Shown piece by piece: positions 18,441-28,017 of a DNA stretch of 64,000 bases. Every line of letters begins with the position of its first letter. Position 1 is the first letter of the stretch. The notes beneath the pieces are model-generated. The model searched no databases. It was not told the DNA's origin and worked only from the letters and a program-made list of their open reading frames with translations. The stretch comes from JBFLYZ01 sp040756415 (GTDB taxonomy: Bacteria; Bacteroidota; Bacteroidia; JADZBD01). Position numbers and translations under genes: made by a program. The stretch is taken from contig JBFLYZ010000008.1 of NCBI GenBank assembly GCA_040756415.1, positions 1 to 64,000 of the forward strand, given 5' to 3'.

Positions 18441-18558
18441 ATTTGTACCAATGCAGGAGTCTGCTAACCAGGCTTTTAGCATTCCTGGTACGGATCAAGT
18501 CATCCCAGCCATTCGCTTAAGAAGCCAAAAAAGCCTAACTTTAAACACTATCTTTCCT

Positions 18559-21279
18559 ATGGAAAAGCAATCTTACCTGGGCAATGGGGAAATATCGGCC
18601 ATTGAGCACCTTTATGAACAGTATTTAAAGGACGAGCATGCTGTTGAAAGCGACTGGCGTAAGTTCTTCGAGGGCTTTGAGTTCGCCCGCAAGCATTACG
18701 AAGAGGCGGTAGCTACAGGCCTGCCCGACCATGTAAGAAAGGAATTCGCGGTTATCAACCTGATCAACCTGTACCGTTCCACCGGTCACCTGTTCACGCG
18801 CACCAACCCGGTCAGGGAAAGAAGAAAGTACAAGCCCACGCTGGATGAGATCGAGCTGATCGGTCTTTCACAGGCCGACATGGATACCGTTTTTCATGCC
18901 GGATCGGAGATCGGTCTGGGTGACGCCACCCTGCGCGATATCATCGCTTTTCTGAAGCAGACCTATTGTAACAGCATAGGTGCCGAGTTCATGTATATCC
19001 GCAACCAGAAGATCAAGAACTGGCTCAAGGAGAAGCTGGAGCGCGGCCGCAATACGCCCCGCTATACGCCTGAGGAGAAAAAGCGCCTGCTCAATAAGCT
19101 GACCAAAGCGGTGGTGTTCGAGAGCTTTTTGCAGACCAAGTTCCCCGGGGAGAAGCGCTTCTCGCTCGAAGGGGCCGAGGCGCTTGTGCCCGCCCTGGAT
19201 ATGGTGATAGAGAAGGGCGCATCGCTGGGAATAGAGGAGTTCGTGATGGGTATGGCGCACAGGGGCCGGCTCAACGTGCTGGCCAATATCATGGGCAAGA
19301 CCTATGAAGATATTTTCTCCGAGTTTGAAGGAAAGGAATTCGAGGAATCGCTCTTCGATGGAGATGTGAAATACCACCAGGGCTATTCGGCCAATATCGT
19401 TACCAGCGAGGGCCGCAAGGTGCACCTGAGCCTTACGCCCAACCCCTCGCATCTCGAAACGGTCGATGGTATCGCGGAAGGGATATCGAGGGCGAAGATC
19501 GATCGTACGCACAAGGGAGACCTCGGTAAATTATGCCCCATTCTCATTCATGGCGATGCGGCCGTTGCAGCGCAGGGTATCGTTTATGAGGTAATACAGA
19601 TGTCGAACCTGGACGCCTACCGTACCGGGGGCACCATACACCTGGTCATCAATAACCAGGTGGGGTTCACGACCAATTACCTCGATGCGCGCTCTTCCAC
19701 CTATTGCACAGATATCGCCAAAGTGATCCTCTCGCCCGTGTTTCACGTGAATGGCGATGATATCGAGGCGGTGGTGCATACCGTGCAACTGGCCATGGAA
19801 TTCAGGCAGACCTTCCAGCGCGATGTCTTCATCGATATCCTCTGCTATCGTAAATACGGGCACAACGAAGGCGATGAGCCCCGTTTCACGCAGCCCCTGC
19901 TGTACAAGGCCATTGCATCGCATCCCAACCCGAGGCAGATCTATATCGAAAAGCTCGAGAAAGAGAATATCATCACCGGTGAGGATGCCCGGCAGATCGA
20001 GAAAGAGTTCCGCGATACCCTGAACGAACGGCTGAACGAGGCCAAGCAGATCCGCAAGACCAGGGTCACCTCCTTTCTGGAAGGATCCTGGAAGGGATTG
20101 CGCCTTGCCCGCGAGGAGGATTTTGAGGCGTCTCCCGATACTTCGGTCGACAAAAAGACCCTCTTATCCATAGGCCGGAAAATTACCGAAGTGCCGAAGG
20201 ACAAAAAGTTCTTCAACAAAATGGAAAAGTTGTTCAATGACCGCAGGGCCATGCTCGAAGGCGAAGGCCGCCTGGATTGGGCTATGGCCGAGCTGCTGGC
20301 CTATGGCACTTTGCTGCAGGAAGGGCACCCGGTGCGCTTCAGCGGCCAGGACGTGGAGCGCGGCACTTTTTCGCACCGCCACGCGGTCATTAAGCTGGAG
20401 GACAGCGAAGAGGAATATATACCCCTGGCGCAACTGGAGCAGGGCGATGCCCGGTTCATGATCTATAACTCGCATTTGTCAGAATACGGTGTGCTCGCCT
20501 TCGAATACGGATATGCCATGGCCTCTCCCCAGTCGCTGGTGATCTGGGAGGCGCAGTTCGGAGACTTTGGCAACTGCGCCCAGGTGGTGATCGACCAGTA
20601 TATCAGCGCGGCTGAGGACAAATGGAGGCGTATGAACGGCATCTGTCTTTTTCTGCCGCACGGATACGAAGGCCAGGGCGCTGAACATTCCAGCGGACGC
20701 ATGGAGCGTTTCCTCACCTTATGCGCGGAGAACAATATGTATGTGATCAATGCCACCACACCGGCCAATTTTTTTCACGCTATACGCAGGCAGTTGAAGG
20801 TGCCGTTCAGGAAACCCCTGATCGCGTTCACGCCCAAGAGCCTGCTCCGGCACCCGCAATGCGTTTCGCGATGGGATGAGTTCGCAGCGGGAGGCTTCAG
20901 CGAGGTATACGATGATCTGTCCGCTGACCCGTCCAGGGTGAGCCGCCTGGTGTTCTGCAACGGCAAGATCTATTATGAGCTGATGGCTAAAAAGCAGGAA
21001 TTAAAGAACGGATCGGTGGCCATTGTAAGGATAGAGCAGTTGTACCCCTTTCCGGCAAAGAAGATAAAAGCCATACTGGCCCGGTACAGGAAGGCAAAAG
21101 AATACCTCTGGGTGCAGGAAGAGCCCGAGAACATGGGCGCCTGGAGCTACCTGCTGCGCACCTTCCGCGATGTGCCCTTGCGCTGCATAGCGCGCCCCGA
21201 AAGCGCCAGCCCGGCCACCGGCTCGAAGAAGCAGAGCGAGAAGCAGCAAAAGGAGATCGTGGATAAAACATTTTCATAA
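18559..21279 (+). CDS. sucA: 2-oxoglutarate dehydrogenase E1 component
   Basis: A 906-residue thiamine-diphosphate enzyme that decarboxylates 2-oxoglutarate and passes the succinyl group to the E2 lipoyl arm. The ATG at 18559 gives the normal N-terminus (YLGNGEISAIEHLYEQYLKD); the frame extends to 18451 through the terminator and is rejected there. Hallmarks: MAHRGRLNVL near residue 232, GDAAVAAQGIVYE, the thiamine-site GHNEGDEPRFTQP near 434, and PHGYEGQGAEHSSGRMERFL in the C-terminal part. Near -7 boxes (TAACTTTA, TATCTTTC) sit just upstream. sucB follows after 11 bases. Confidence 0.97.
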   Translation: MEKQSYLGNGEISAIEHLYEQYLKDEHAVESDWRKFFEGFEFARKHYEEAVATGLPDHVRKEFAVINLINLYRSTGHLFTRTNPVRERRKYKPTLDEIELIGLSQADMDTVFHAGSEIGLGDATLRDIIAFLKQTYCNSIGAEFMYIRNQKIKNWLKEKLERGRNTPRYTPEEKKRLLNKLTKAVVFESFLQTKFPGEKRFSLEGAEALVPALDMVIEKGASLGIEEFVMGMAHRGRLNVLANIMGKTYEDIFSEFEGKEFEESLFDGDVKYHQGYSANIVTSEGRKVHLSLTPNPSHLETVDGIAEGISRAKIDRTHKGDLGKLCPILIHGDAAVAAQGIVYEVIQMSNLDAYRTGGTIHLVINNQVGFTTNYLDARSSTYCTDIAKVILSPVFHVNGDDIEAVVHTVQLAMEFRQTFQRDVFIDILCYRKYGHNEGDEPRFTQPLLYKAIASHPNPRQIYIEKLEKENIITGEDARQIEKEFRDTLNERLNEAKQIRKTRVTSFLEGSWKGLRLAREEDFEASPDTSVDKKTLLSIGRKITEVPKDKKFFNKMEKLFNDRRAMLEGEGRLDWAMAELLAYGTLLQEGHPVRFSGQDVERGTFSHRHAVIKLEDSEEEYIPLAQLEQGDARFMIYNSHLSEYGVLAFEYGYAMASPQSLVIWEAQFGDFGNCAQVVIDQYISAAEDKWRRMNGICLFLPHGYEGQGAEHSSGRMERFLTLCAENNMYVINATTPANFFHAIRRQLKVPFRKPLIAFTPKSLLRHPQCVSRWDEFAAGGFSEVYDDLSADPSRVSRLVFCNGKIYYELMAKKQELKNGSVAIVRIEQLYPFPAKKIKAILARYRKAKEYLWVQEEPENMGAWSYLLRTFRDVPLRCIARPESASPATGSKKQSEKQQKEIVDKTFS

Positions 21280-21290
21280 AAATACCGCCC

Positions 21291-22511
21291 ATGGCACTGA
21301 TCGAGATAAAAGTTCCCAGCCCGGGAGAATCCATTACCGAGGTTACCATATCGCGCTGGCTGAAGCAGGATGGCGATTACGTGGAAAAGGACGAGGAGAT
21401 CGCGGAGATCGACTCGGACAAAGCCACCCTGACCATTTCCGCTGAGGCTTCGGGTGCGCTGAAGATACACGCCAGGGAAGGCGAAGTGGTAAAGGTGGGC
21501 AGTGTTGCCTGCAGTATTGACACGGCTGTAAAGGGAGAGAAAAAAGCGGGGCCCGAGAAGAAGGCGGAGCCCAGGGCCCAGAAGAAAGAAGAGGTGAAGG
21601 CGGAGGTGAAGACGGCCCCTGCCGAAAGCGTTCATGCTACTCCGCTGGCCAAAAAGATCATGGAGGAAAATAAGATCGCGCAGAAGATCAACGGAACCGG
21701 TGAAGGCGGCAAGATCACCAAATCGGACGTGCTGAAGGCGATGAGCAAAGGTTTTGGTGGCGAGAAAGGCTTCGGAGGAACGCGCGATACCGAGCGGCAG
21801 AAAATGTCGGCCCTGCGCAAAAAGCTTTCACAAAGGCTGGTGGCGGTAAAGAACCAAACGGCCATGCTGACGACCTTTAACGAGATCGACATGAGCCGCA
21901 TCTATGAGCTGCGCGCCAGGTATAACCCGGTGATGGAAAAGAAGTTCGGCACCAAGCTGGGCTTTATGAGCTTTTTCACCAAGGCGGTGTGCGAGGCGCT
22001 CCAGCTTTTTCCCGCTGTCAATGCCATGATTGACGGGGAAGAGGTCGTGTATCACAGGTATTGCGATATAGGGATTGCCGTAAGCGCGCCCAAGGGCCTG
22101 GTGGTGCCCGTGGTGCGTAACGCGGAGACGCTGGGATTGGCGGAGATCGAGATGCGGATAAAAGAGCTGGCGGTGAAGGCGCGTGAGAATAAGATCACGC
22201 TCGAGGACATGGAGGGCGGCACCTTTACGATCACGAACGGTGGTGTTTTCGGGTCGATGATGTCCACGCCCATCATCAACCCGCCTCAAAGCGCCATACT
22301 GGGCATGCATAACGTGATCGAGCGCCCGGTTGCGCATAACGGGCAGGTGCTTATCCGGCCTATGATGTATGTGGCGCTTTCGTACGATCACCGCATCATC
22401 GATGGCCGCGAGTCGGTGGGCTTTTTGGTCAAGGTTAAAGAGATGTGCGAGCAGCCGGAAAAAATGCTTTTTGGCGGGAAAGATCCCCAGGAAGTGCTGC
22501 TGGGATTATAA
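21291..22511 (+). CDS. sucB: 2-oxoglutarate dehydrogenase E2, dihydrolipoyl succinyltransferase
   Basis: A 406-residue E2 with one N-terminal lipoyl domain (lipoylated Lys44 in DSDKA), a Lys/Glu/Ala-rich linker around residues 80-115, and a peripheral-subunit-binding domain (ATPLAKKIMEENKI). The C-terminal catalytic domain carries YDHRIIDG (His367, Asp371). It accepts succinyl from SucA and forms succinyl-CoA. The order and short spacing after sucA indicate an operon. No E3 gene is in the window. Confidence 0.96.
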   Translation: MALIEIKVPSPGESITEVTISRWLKQDGDYVEKDEEIAEIDSDKATLTISAEASGALKIHAREGEVVKVGSVACSIDTAVKGEKKAGPEKKAEPRAQKKEEVKAEVKTAPAESVHATPLAKKIMEENKIAQKINGTGEGGKITKSDVLKAMSKGFGGEKGFGGTRDTERQKMSALRKKLSQRLVAVKNQTAMLTTFNEIDMSRIYELRARYNPVMEKKFGTKLGFMSFFTKAVCEALQLFPAVNAMIDGEEVVYHRYCDIGIAVSAPKGLVVPVVRNAETLGLAEIEMRIKELAVKARENKITLEDMEGGTFTITNGGVFGSMMSTPIINPPQSAILGMHNVIERPVAHNGQVLIRPMMYVALSYDHRIIDGRESVGFLVKVKEMCEQPEKMLFGGKDPQEVLLGL

Positions 22512-23618
22512 ATGGGAAATACGCTTCACATACTTCCGCTTCAGAGCTGGCTTCCGCACGGCCGTCCGCTCATTATCAGCGGCCCCTGCGGTGCCGAAAG
22601 CGAACGGCAGGTAATGGAAACGGCCGAAGGTATCGCACGGTCGGGGCGGGTAACGGTATTCCGTTCGGGCATCTGGAAACCGCGGACGCGTCCCAACTCC
22701 TTCGAGGGTGTTGGTGAAAAAGGCCTGGCCTGGCTGCAGCGGGTCAAAAAGGAATTCGGGCTGCTGACCACGGTGGAGGTAGCCAATGCCGAGCATGTTG
22801 AGCTGGCTCTCCGCTATGGCATAGATATACTTTGGATAGGCGCGCGCACCACGGTCAACCCCTTCTCCGTGCAGGAGATCGCAGACGCGCTGAAAGGGCG
22901 GGATGTGCCTGTTATGGTGAAGAACCCTCTCCATCCTGACCTGCAGTTGTGGCTGGGCGCGCTGGAGCGTATCCATCATGCCGGCATCAGGCGGCTTATT
23001 GCCGTTCACCGCGGATTCTACTCTCCCTCGTCAGCTCAATACCGCAATGCCCCGCTATGGGAAATACCCATCGAGCTGAAGACCCTTCAGCCGGAGCTGC
23101 CCCTGGTTTGCGATCCCAGCCATATCTGCGGCCGTACCGACCTGCTTCAGCAGGTGGCTCAGAAAGCGCTCGACCTGAACATGGATGGGCTGATGATAGA
23201 ATCGCATATTCACCCCGGGCAGGCGCTGAGCGATGCGCGGCAGCAGGTCACACCGGTGCAGTTGACCGAACTGCTCGGAAAGCTGATCGTGCGTGAGGCG
23301 AGCTCCGATGATGTCGCTTTCGCCAACCAGCTCCAGCTTTTACGTGGCATGATCGATGGCATTGATGAAGACCTGCTGAACATTCTGCAAAAGCGCATGG
23401 AAGTGATCGAAAAGATAGGGGAGTACAAGCGCGACAACCACGTGACGATCTTCCAGCTCGAACGCTGGCAGGAGATCCTGCGCACGCGCACGGCCTCGGG
23501 ACTGCTGAAAGGCATGAGCAGCGATTTCATTGAGAAGATATGCGTGCTGCTGCACAAGGAATCGATCAGGAGGCAAACCGAGGTGATGAATACGGCCACC
23601 GAGAAGAAAAAGCCTTAG
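22512..23618 (+). CDS. Bifunctional DAHP synthase / chorismate mutase
   Basis: A 368-residue fusion beginning directly after the sucB stop. Residues 1-255 are a DAHP synthase of the class close to KDO-8-P synthase (SGPCGAESERQVMETAEGIA, FRSGIWKPRTRPNSFEG, MVKNPLHPD, DPSHICGR), joining PEP and erythrose-4-phosphate. Residues 275-365 are an AroQ-type chorismate mutase (LRGMIDGIDEDLLNILQKRM, IGEYKRDN). The mutase domain probably gives feedback control by prephenate or aromatic products, as in related fusions. Its final bases overlap the stop of the convergent CotH gene. Confidence 0.93.
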   Translation: MGNTLHILPLQSWLPHGRPLIISGPCGAESERQVMETAEGIARSGRVTVFRSGIWKPRTRPNSFEGVGEKGLAWLQRVKKEFGLLTTVEVANAEHVELALRYGIDILWIGARTTVNPFSVQEIADALKGRDVPVMVKNPLHPDLQLWLGALERIHHAGIRRLIAVHRGFYSPSSAQYRNAPLWEIPIELKTLQPELPLVCDPSHICGRTDLLQQVAQKALDLNMDGLMIESHIHPGQALSDARQQVTPVQLTELLGKLIVREASSDDVAFANQLQLLRGMIDGIDEDLLNILQKRMEVIEKIGEYKRDNHVTIFQLERWQEILRTRTASGLLKGMSSDFIEKICVLLHKESIRRQTEVMNTATEKKKP

Positions 23619-25708
23619 CCGGCCTTCATGATCCGCCTGGTGATCACAGTGCCGCCCGAGGTGATCTTCAGCAGGTACATGCCTTCGGGCAGCGCATAGC
23701 CGTCCAGATCAACCCCAATAACCTGCTCCCCCGCGCCATACGCTTTTGCCGGGACCATCGCTACCAGTTCACCGAGGGCGTTCAGGACCTCTATCCTGAT
23801 CTCCGCTCCGCGGTCAAGGAAGAGCTCAATGATAATCGAAGAGCCGAACGGATTGGGGTAAACACTGACCTGGTTGGCTGCAACGGGCCCTGATTCGGGC
23901 ATGCCGATACTGTAGCAGTTGCCCGGTATGTTCGCGTCCAGCCAGTTCCAGCGGCTGGTGATCCATTGCTTCAGGTTGTTGATTTCGCCCTGGTAGGTGG
24001 CCGGAGTGGCCGGATTCGGCCATACGTAAGTGCCCAGTATGGGCCATTGAACGAAGTTGCGCTGCTGGCCCTCGCCCAGGTACGCGGCCATCGAGTCGAT
24101 ATAGCCGTGCAGCGCAGAAATGCTCAGCATATTCGTCTTGAAGTACTCCCACTGGCAACGCAGCTTATTGGTAAAATTGCTATCCTGGAGCAGGCGGTCC
24201 CACCAGAAGGGCACCTGCCAGTTATCGCCCGGGCATACCGCTCCAAAATCATAAGCCCATCCGCTGGGGTTGCTTCCACCGCAATAATTGGCGTTATACC
24301 AGGCAATATCGTAATCCCATACGGGGCCGATCTTCAGCTTGCCACCGCTGCTGGCCTTGTTCTTATGCAGGTAAGTGCTGATGCGGTAGCCGTCCACGTT
24401 TTTGGAAAGCTCGTTGACCAGGAAATAATCGATGAAGGAGTAGGTACTGATGTATTTGCGGTATCCTGTGGCGGTGTCGGTAAAATTAGGGCCGGCCAGC
24501 ACGTCTTCAAAACTGTCTACATAGGCCTGGATGTAATTCTTCTGCTGGGCGGTGATGAGCAGGTCGCTGGGGTAATCGTATAAGAAATCGATGGAAGCGC
24601 TGGTGTTATAAGGCGGTGGGTAAGGCGAGCTCCAGTACCCGTTGCCGTTGCCGGTGAACTTGTCGATCTTGATGATATACCCACCGGTGAGCGAATCGCC
24701 CGCGTTATCGTTTGTGTCGAGCCGCGATATATTCACCCGGTTGTTATCGCGCTTGATCTTTTCCATAAGAATATAAACGCCCTTATACTGCCCGTTGATC
24801 ACCAGCTCCACATGCTGCGTGCGCGCTGCATAATGGTTCATGTTGTTCGAGATCCAGTATGAAAGCGTATTGCGCAACAGGGTCTTATCGGTATAGTTGG
24901 CGTTCAGTATCCAGTCGTGCTCCCTGGGCATGCCCAGCAGGGAAGAGTCGATCTGCATGCCGGTACTGTCAACGGTTTCGAAACCGTAGGATTTTTTCGG
25001 GAACATCTGCGAGCTGCTGCCGCGTATCTCGATGGCTATCTTGCCGTTGTAATGATTGAAAGGGTCGCTCACGTAATTGCGCACATTGGGGCCGTTGTAG
25101 ATGATGCCCATGTCGCATACGATCTTCGGCTCATCGGGTATGGCCTGGCTGTTGGTATTGATGACCACGATAGGCAGGTTGGACGAGGTGAAGAGCAGAA
25201 GGGGCACCGCGGGATTGTTCCCGAACGTAATGTTCCAGTTGATCAGGTTGCCCTGGTCAGCGAAAGGGTACGTGTCCAGGATGTGCAGCCTCCAGGTTCC
25301 GTTGCCGTTCTGGCCGTTATTGATCAGCCCGATATCGCCCATGGGCTTGAACGTACCGGTGAAGGGAGGGCTGCCCGATGTGATGGATGAAGTGGCGTTG
25401 TTCCTGAAGCAGGTGTTGGTGAAGTCGTCTCCTCCGCCACCCGCGGCTGATACGAGCAGGATCTCGGTGCCGTCAGGCGCAACAAGGGAAATATCCAGGT
25501 CCGAGTCCCAGGTATGCGTGGCGTTGATGCAGACCGATTCCAGCCCGAAATTGGCGGTGTCCAAGGGCGAGGTAAGGCCCGATACGTTGATGTTGAAATA
25601 AACATCGTTTCCGTCATCCGGGATGCTGCCGCCCGTACCGCTGAAGGTTTGCGTGAAGCAGGCAGGGCTCATGAGCAGCAGGCCGGTAAAAGCAGTGAAG
25701 AATCTCAT
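23615..25708 (-). CDS. Secreted CotH-type kinase with P-domain and T9SS tail
   Basis: A 697-residue protein. A signal peptide (AFTGLLLMSPACFTQ) is followed by a proprotein-convertase P/Homo-B domain at about residues 20-165 (THTWDSDLDISLVAPDGTE, NGTWRLHILDTYPFADQGNL). A CotH domain follows at about 195-560 (IEIRGSSSQMFPKKSYGFE, EHDWILNANYTDKTLLRN, VWDYDIAWYN). The T9SS sorting domain is at about 610-697 (VSVYPNPFGSS, GMYLLKITSGG). CotH proteins are atypical protein kinases first known from spore coats; here the enzyme would act outside the cell or on surface proteins. Whether kinase activity is retained was not tested. The minus-strand -7-like TAATTTTA lies at 25728-25735. Confidence 0.87.
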   Translation of the reverse strand: MRFFTAFTGLLLMSPACFTQTFSGTGGSIPDDGNDVYFNINVSGLTSPLDTANFGLESVCINATHTWDSDLDISLVAPDGTEILLVSAAGGGGDDFTNTCFRNNATSSITSGSPPFTGTFKPMGDIGLINNGQNGNGTWRLHILDTYPFADQGNLINWNITFGNNPAVPLLLFTSSNLPIVVINTNSQAIPDEPKIVCDMGIIYNGPNVRNYVSDPFNHYNGKIAIEIRGSSSQMFPKKSYGFETVDSTGMQIDSSLLGMPREHDWILNANYTDKTLLRNTLSYWISNNMNHYAARTQHVELVINGQYKGVYILMEKIKRDNNRVNISRLDTNDNAGDSLTGGYIIKIDKFTGNGNGYWSSPYPPPYNTSASIDFLYDYPSDLLITAQQKNYIQAYVDSFEDVLAGPNFTDTATGYRKYISTYSFIDYFLVNELSKNVDGYRISTYLHKNKASSGGKLKIGPVWDYDIAWYNANYCGGSNPSGWAYDFGAVCPGDNWQVPFWWDRLLQDSNFTNKLRCQWEYFKTNMLSISALHGYIDSMAAYLGEGQQRNFVQWPILGTYVWPNPATPATYQGEINNLKQWITSRWNWLDANIPGNCYSIGMPESGPVAANQVSVYPNPFGSSIIIELFLDRGAEIRIEVLNALGELVAMVPAKAYGAGEQVIGVDLDGYALPEGMYLLKITSGGTVITRRIMKAG

Positions 25709-25763
25709 TGGGGTGGTATTGCCTGAGTAAAATTACTAAATACTTAACAGGAAACCGCGAAAT

Positions 25764-25794
25764 AAAAAAGCTCCTGTGAAACAGGAGCTTTTTT
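25764..25794 (-). terminator. Intrinsic terminator downstream of the 25810 gene
   Basis: A 14-bp perfect stem AAAAAAGCTCCTGT / ACAGGAGCTTTTTT with a 3-base gap. It is symmetrical and could work in both directions; the gene it serves is the minus-strand gene at 25810-26754. Confidence 0.8.
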
Positions 25795-25809
25795 AAAAAT
25801 GATCGCAGA

Positions 25810-26754
25810 TCAATGCCCGACCGTAAATGTTCCTCCGGCCAGCACCTGCCCGTTCTTATCGGTAACAGAGTAAAAATAATTCCCCAGCTTGAAAGAAGAA
25901 ACAGGGATAAGCGCCTTTTTATCGTTCATGGGATAAACGCCTGCGGTGCGGCCGATACCGTCATAAATGATCACGCGGGCAGCATTCTCTGTTTCGGCTG
26001 TTATGCTTATGCTCTCCAAGGCGGGGTTCGGAAATGCGCTGACCAGCGTTTGTATGCCGCTCGCATCCTGGATGCCGGTCCAGCCGGTAAGCGCCACCTG
26101 GTCGGCCCACAGCGTGCTGCCGGGCTGGGGGGCATACAGGCTGCTCGAAGAGAAGGAAAGATGCATGCTGTCGGGGAACATGTTCATGAACGCGGGGTAA
26201 TAGAAAATAGGCACCCCGAAGTTTTGATACGAAGTGGAAGCCGGAATAGGTATAGCCATATCACCGATGATATCGCGGGACGAGCCGTTCCACCTGGTCA
26301 GTTCGATGTAGCACCATGCGGTATCTACTCCCGAAGGCGTATACTTTGCCGCAAAGCTGATATTGGATGGGCGGCCGGTAAAAGGTATCCGGTCCTTAAG
26401 CGAAATGCTGGGCGTGGTGACGATCGATCCCTGGAAAGCGAAACCCAGCGTATTAGGGATAGAGCTGGTATCCGGGTTATAGGCCAGGGTTACCGTAACG
26501 AGCCGCAGCGAATAAGTGCCTGCATAGTTATCAGGTGTAGGGGCCTTGAAGGCCGAAGTGGGGTTCGGGTTGGGGTTCGGAAAGGTAAGTACTGGCGAGG
26601 CGAAGGTGTTTGCCGTGATCCAGGTGGTGGGTTCTTCGGGCTGCTGCAGGGTAGGGTTTACGGCCCAGGTTTCAAATCCCGCGTTGGTCTGCGCGGCAGC
26701 AGGAGCTGCCCATGTGCCTGCGATCAATAGTACGCCAAGTAGATTCTTTTTCAT
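25810..26754 (-). CDS. Secreted T9SS protein, possible carbohydrate-binding jelly roll
   Basis: A 314-residue protein from the ATG at 26754, which starts the signal peptide (KKNLLGVLLIAGTWAAPAAAQ); the upstream in-frame extension is not signal-like. The body begins NAGFETWAV and contains PTTWITANTF, YAGTYSLRLVTV and a WADQVALTGW segment, a pattern seen in beta-sandwich domains annotated as putative carbohydrate-metabolism modules (weak recognition). A shortened sorting domain ends the protein (LVSAFPNPALESISI, FKLGNYFYSVTDKNGQVLAGGTFTV). It is flanked by terminators on both sides, so it is probably monocistronic. Confidence 0.72.
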   Translation of the reverse strand: MKKNLLGVLLIAGTWAAPAAAQTNAGFETWAVNPTLQQPEEPTTWITANTFASPVLTFPNPNPNPTSAFKAPTPDNYAGTYSLRLVTVTLAYNPDTSSIPNTLGFAFQGSIVTTPSISLKDRIPFTGRPSNISFAAKYTPSGVDTAWCYIELTRWNGSSRDIIGDMAIPIPASTSYQNFGVPIFYYPAFMNMFPDSMHLSFSSSSLYAPQPGSTLWADQVALTGWTGIQDASGIQTLVSAFPNPALESISITAETENAARVIIYDGIGRTAGVYPMNDKKALIPVSSFKLGNYFYSVTDKNGQVLAGGTFTVGH

Positions 26755-26859
26755 AAATATCAGGGTTTGGTTTAAGCTTGGTTTAACACAGTCAAAATTG
26801 CTATAAATCTCGCAACCGGCCAAATTTAATTTGAAGGATTCTTACGCGCACAAAATGAA

Positions 26860-26886
26860 GAACGCCCTTCCGGGGGAAGGGCGTTC
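26860..26886 (-). terminator. Intrinsic terminator downstream of the 26906 gene
   Basis: A 12-bp perfect GC-rich stem GAACGCCCTTCC / GGAAGGGCGTTC with a GGG loop, followed on the minus strand by a T-rich stretch. Confidence 0.7.
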
Positions 26887-26905
26887 TCAATGTAAAATGA
26901 ATAGC

Positions 26906-27958
26906 TTAGTGCGCCACGCTGAACCTGCCCATGCCAAGGAAAGCACCGCTGGCAGCGCTCACGCGGAAGAAATAGATCCCTGCCGACAGCGTGGAAACAT
27001 CGGCAGAAAGCAGGTCGCCAGTTACGCTGAGTGCAGCCACCACCTGGCCGGCAGCGTCAAGTATCTCCACTTTTTCGGCCTCCACTTTCGAGAGGTCGAA
27101 ACGCACCTGGCCGCTGGCCGGGTTGGGAAACACAATGATGTTGTTGTAAACAGCCGGCTCGGAATAACCCCCCGGTGCAGGCGTGGCCTGCAGCCAGTTT
27201 ACACCGTCAATGGTTCCGTCCAGGGCGCTGTCCATTTCAACAAGCGGAAAGCCTACCCCGTCAGCCCACCAGGCGAAATGATAGTTCGTGTCGGCATTTG
27301 CCTGCAGCATCTGCCATCCCGGAGGGAAGATGGCGTGCGCCCAGATGGTGTCGTATGTTCTCCGGTAATCTTTCTGGCGCAGGGACGGGAACATGCCCAG
27401 GGGAGTGGTAACATTGCCCCAGCCGTCTACCATGCAGGTTTTAATGGTCGTGCTCTTGATGCGGATGGAGTCGGCTCCCGGTATCTGGGTAAAGGGCATG
27501 GTGATGGTCACCACTGACGTGTTGTTGTACGTTGTATTGTAGGTGCTCGGGAACGCGATCATCTGGTCATCGGGATTAAACTCCGCGGCCATTGGTCCCA
27601 GGCCGAAATCACCGTACTGACCCATGGCAAACAGGCCGTTGCTTTGATTGTTCAGGTAAGCGTAGGCGTTCTGCGATCCGAATTGAACGGCCAGGTTAGC
27701 CCCGGGGAAGGACGATCCGTATGGGGTCCAGTTCGGATTGGTGAAGAGCAGCGTGTCGACCACGTGTTGCTGCATAGCGGCCAGGTTCCAGCTTACATTG
27801 GCTCCAGAAGGGCCCGGGCCCACGGTAGGATTGGTGTCAGCGGCCTGCCTGATCACGGTATTCACTCCGGCAACATCCCACTGGTCGACCGTGATCTGGG
27901 CGAAGGAGGAGGCTCCGGCAAAAAGCATTGCGCTTAAAGTCAGTAAATGTTTTTTCAT
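26906..27958 (-). CDS. Secreted protein with T9SS type A sorting domain
   Basis: A 350-residue protein with a signal peptide (LLTLSAMLFAGASSFAQ). The mature part, beginning ITVDQWDVAGVNTVI, is about 250 residues and unrecognised; it contains NVSWNLAAMQQHVVDTLLF and Trp-rich strands. The sorting domain from about residue 275 reads NIIVFPNPASGQVRFDLS and ends STLSAGIYFFRV ... FSVAH. An exact -7 box lies at 27987-27994. It shares style and orientation with the 25810 gene, but each has its own terminator. The function is unknown. Confidence 0.75.
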   Translation of the reverse strand: MKKHLLTLSAMLFAGASSFAQITVDQWDVAGVNTVIRQAADTNPTVGPGPSGANVSWNLAAMQQHVVDTLLFTNPNWTPYGSSFPGANLAVQFGSQNAYAYLNNQSNGLFAMGQYGDFGLGPMAAEFNPDDQMIAFPSTYNTTYNNTSVVTITMPFTQIPGADSIRIKSTTIKTCMVDGWGNVTTPLGMFPSLRQKDYRRTYDTIWAHAIFPPGWQMLQANADTNYHFAWWADGVGFPLVEMDSALDGTIDGVNWLQATPAPGGYSEPAVYNNIIVFPNPASGQVRFDLSKVEAEKVEILDAAGQVVAALSVTGDLLSADVSTLSAGIYFFRVSAASGAFLGMGRFSVAH

Positions 27959-27986
27959 GAAGTGTAGTTTTGGTTTTTAGGGATGG

Positions 27987-27994
27987 CAAAGGTA
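27987..27994 (-). promoter_or_regulatory. -7 box of the 26906 gene
   Basis: TACCTTTG on the minus strand, 28 bases before the ATG at 27958. Exact fit to TAnnTTTG. Confidence 0.55.
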
Positions 27995-28017
27995 GGAAAT
28001 ATTCGTTTCACGGCCAA

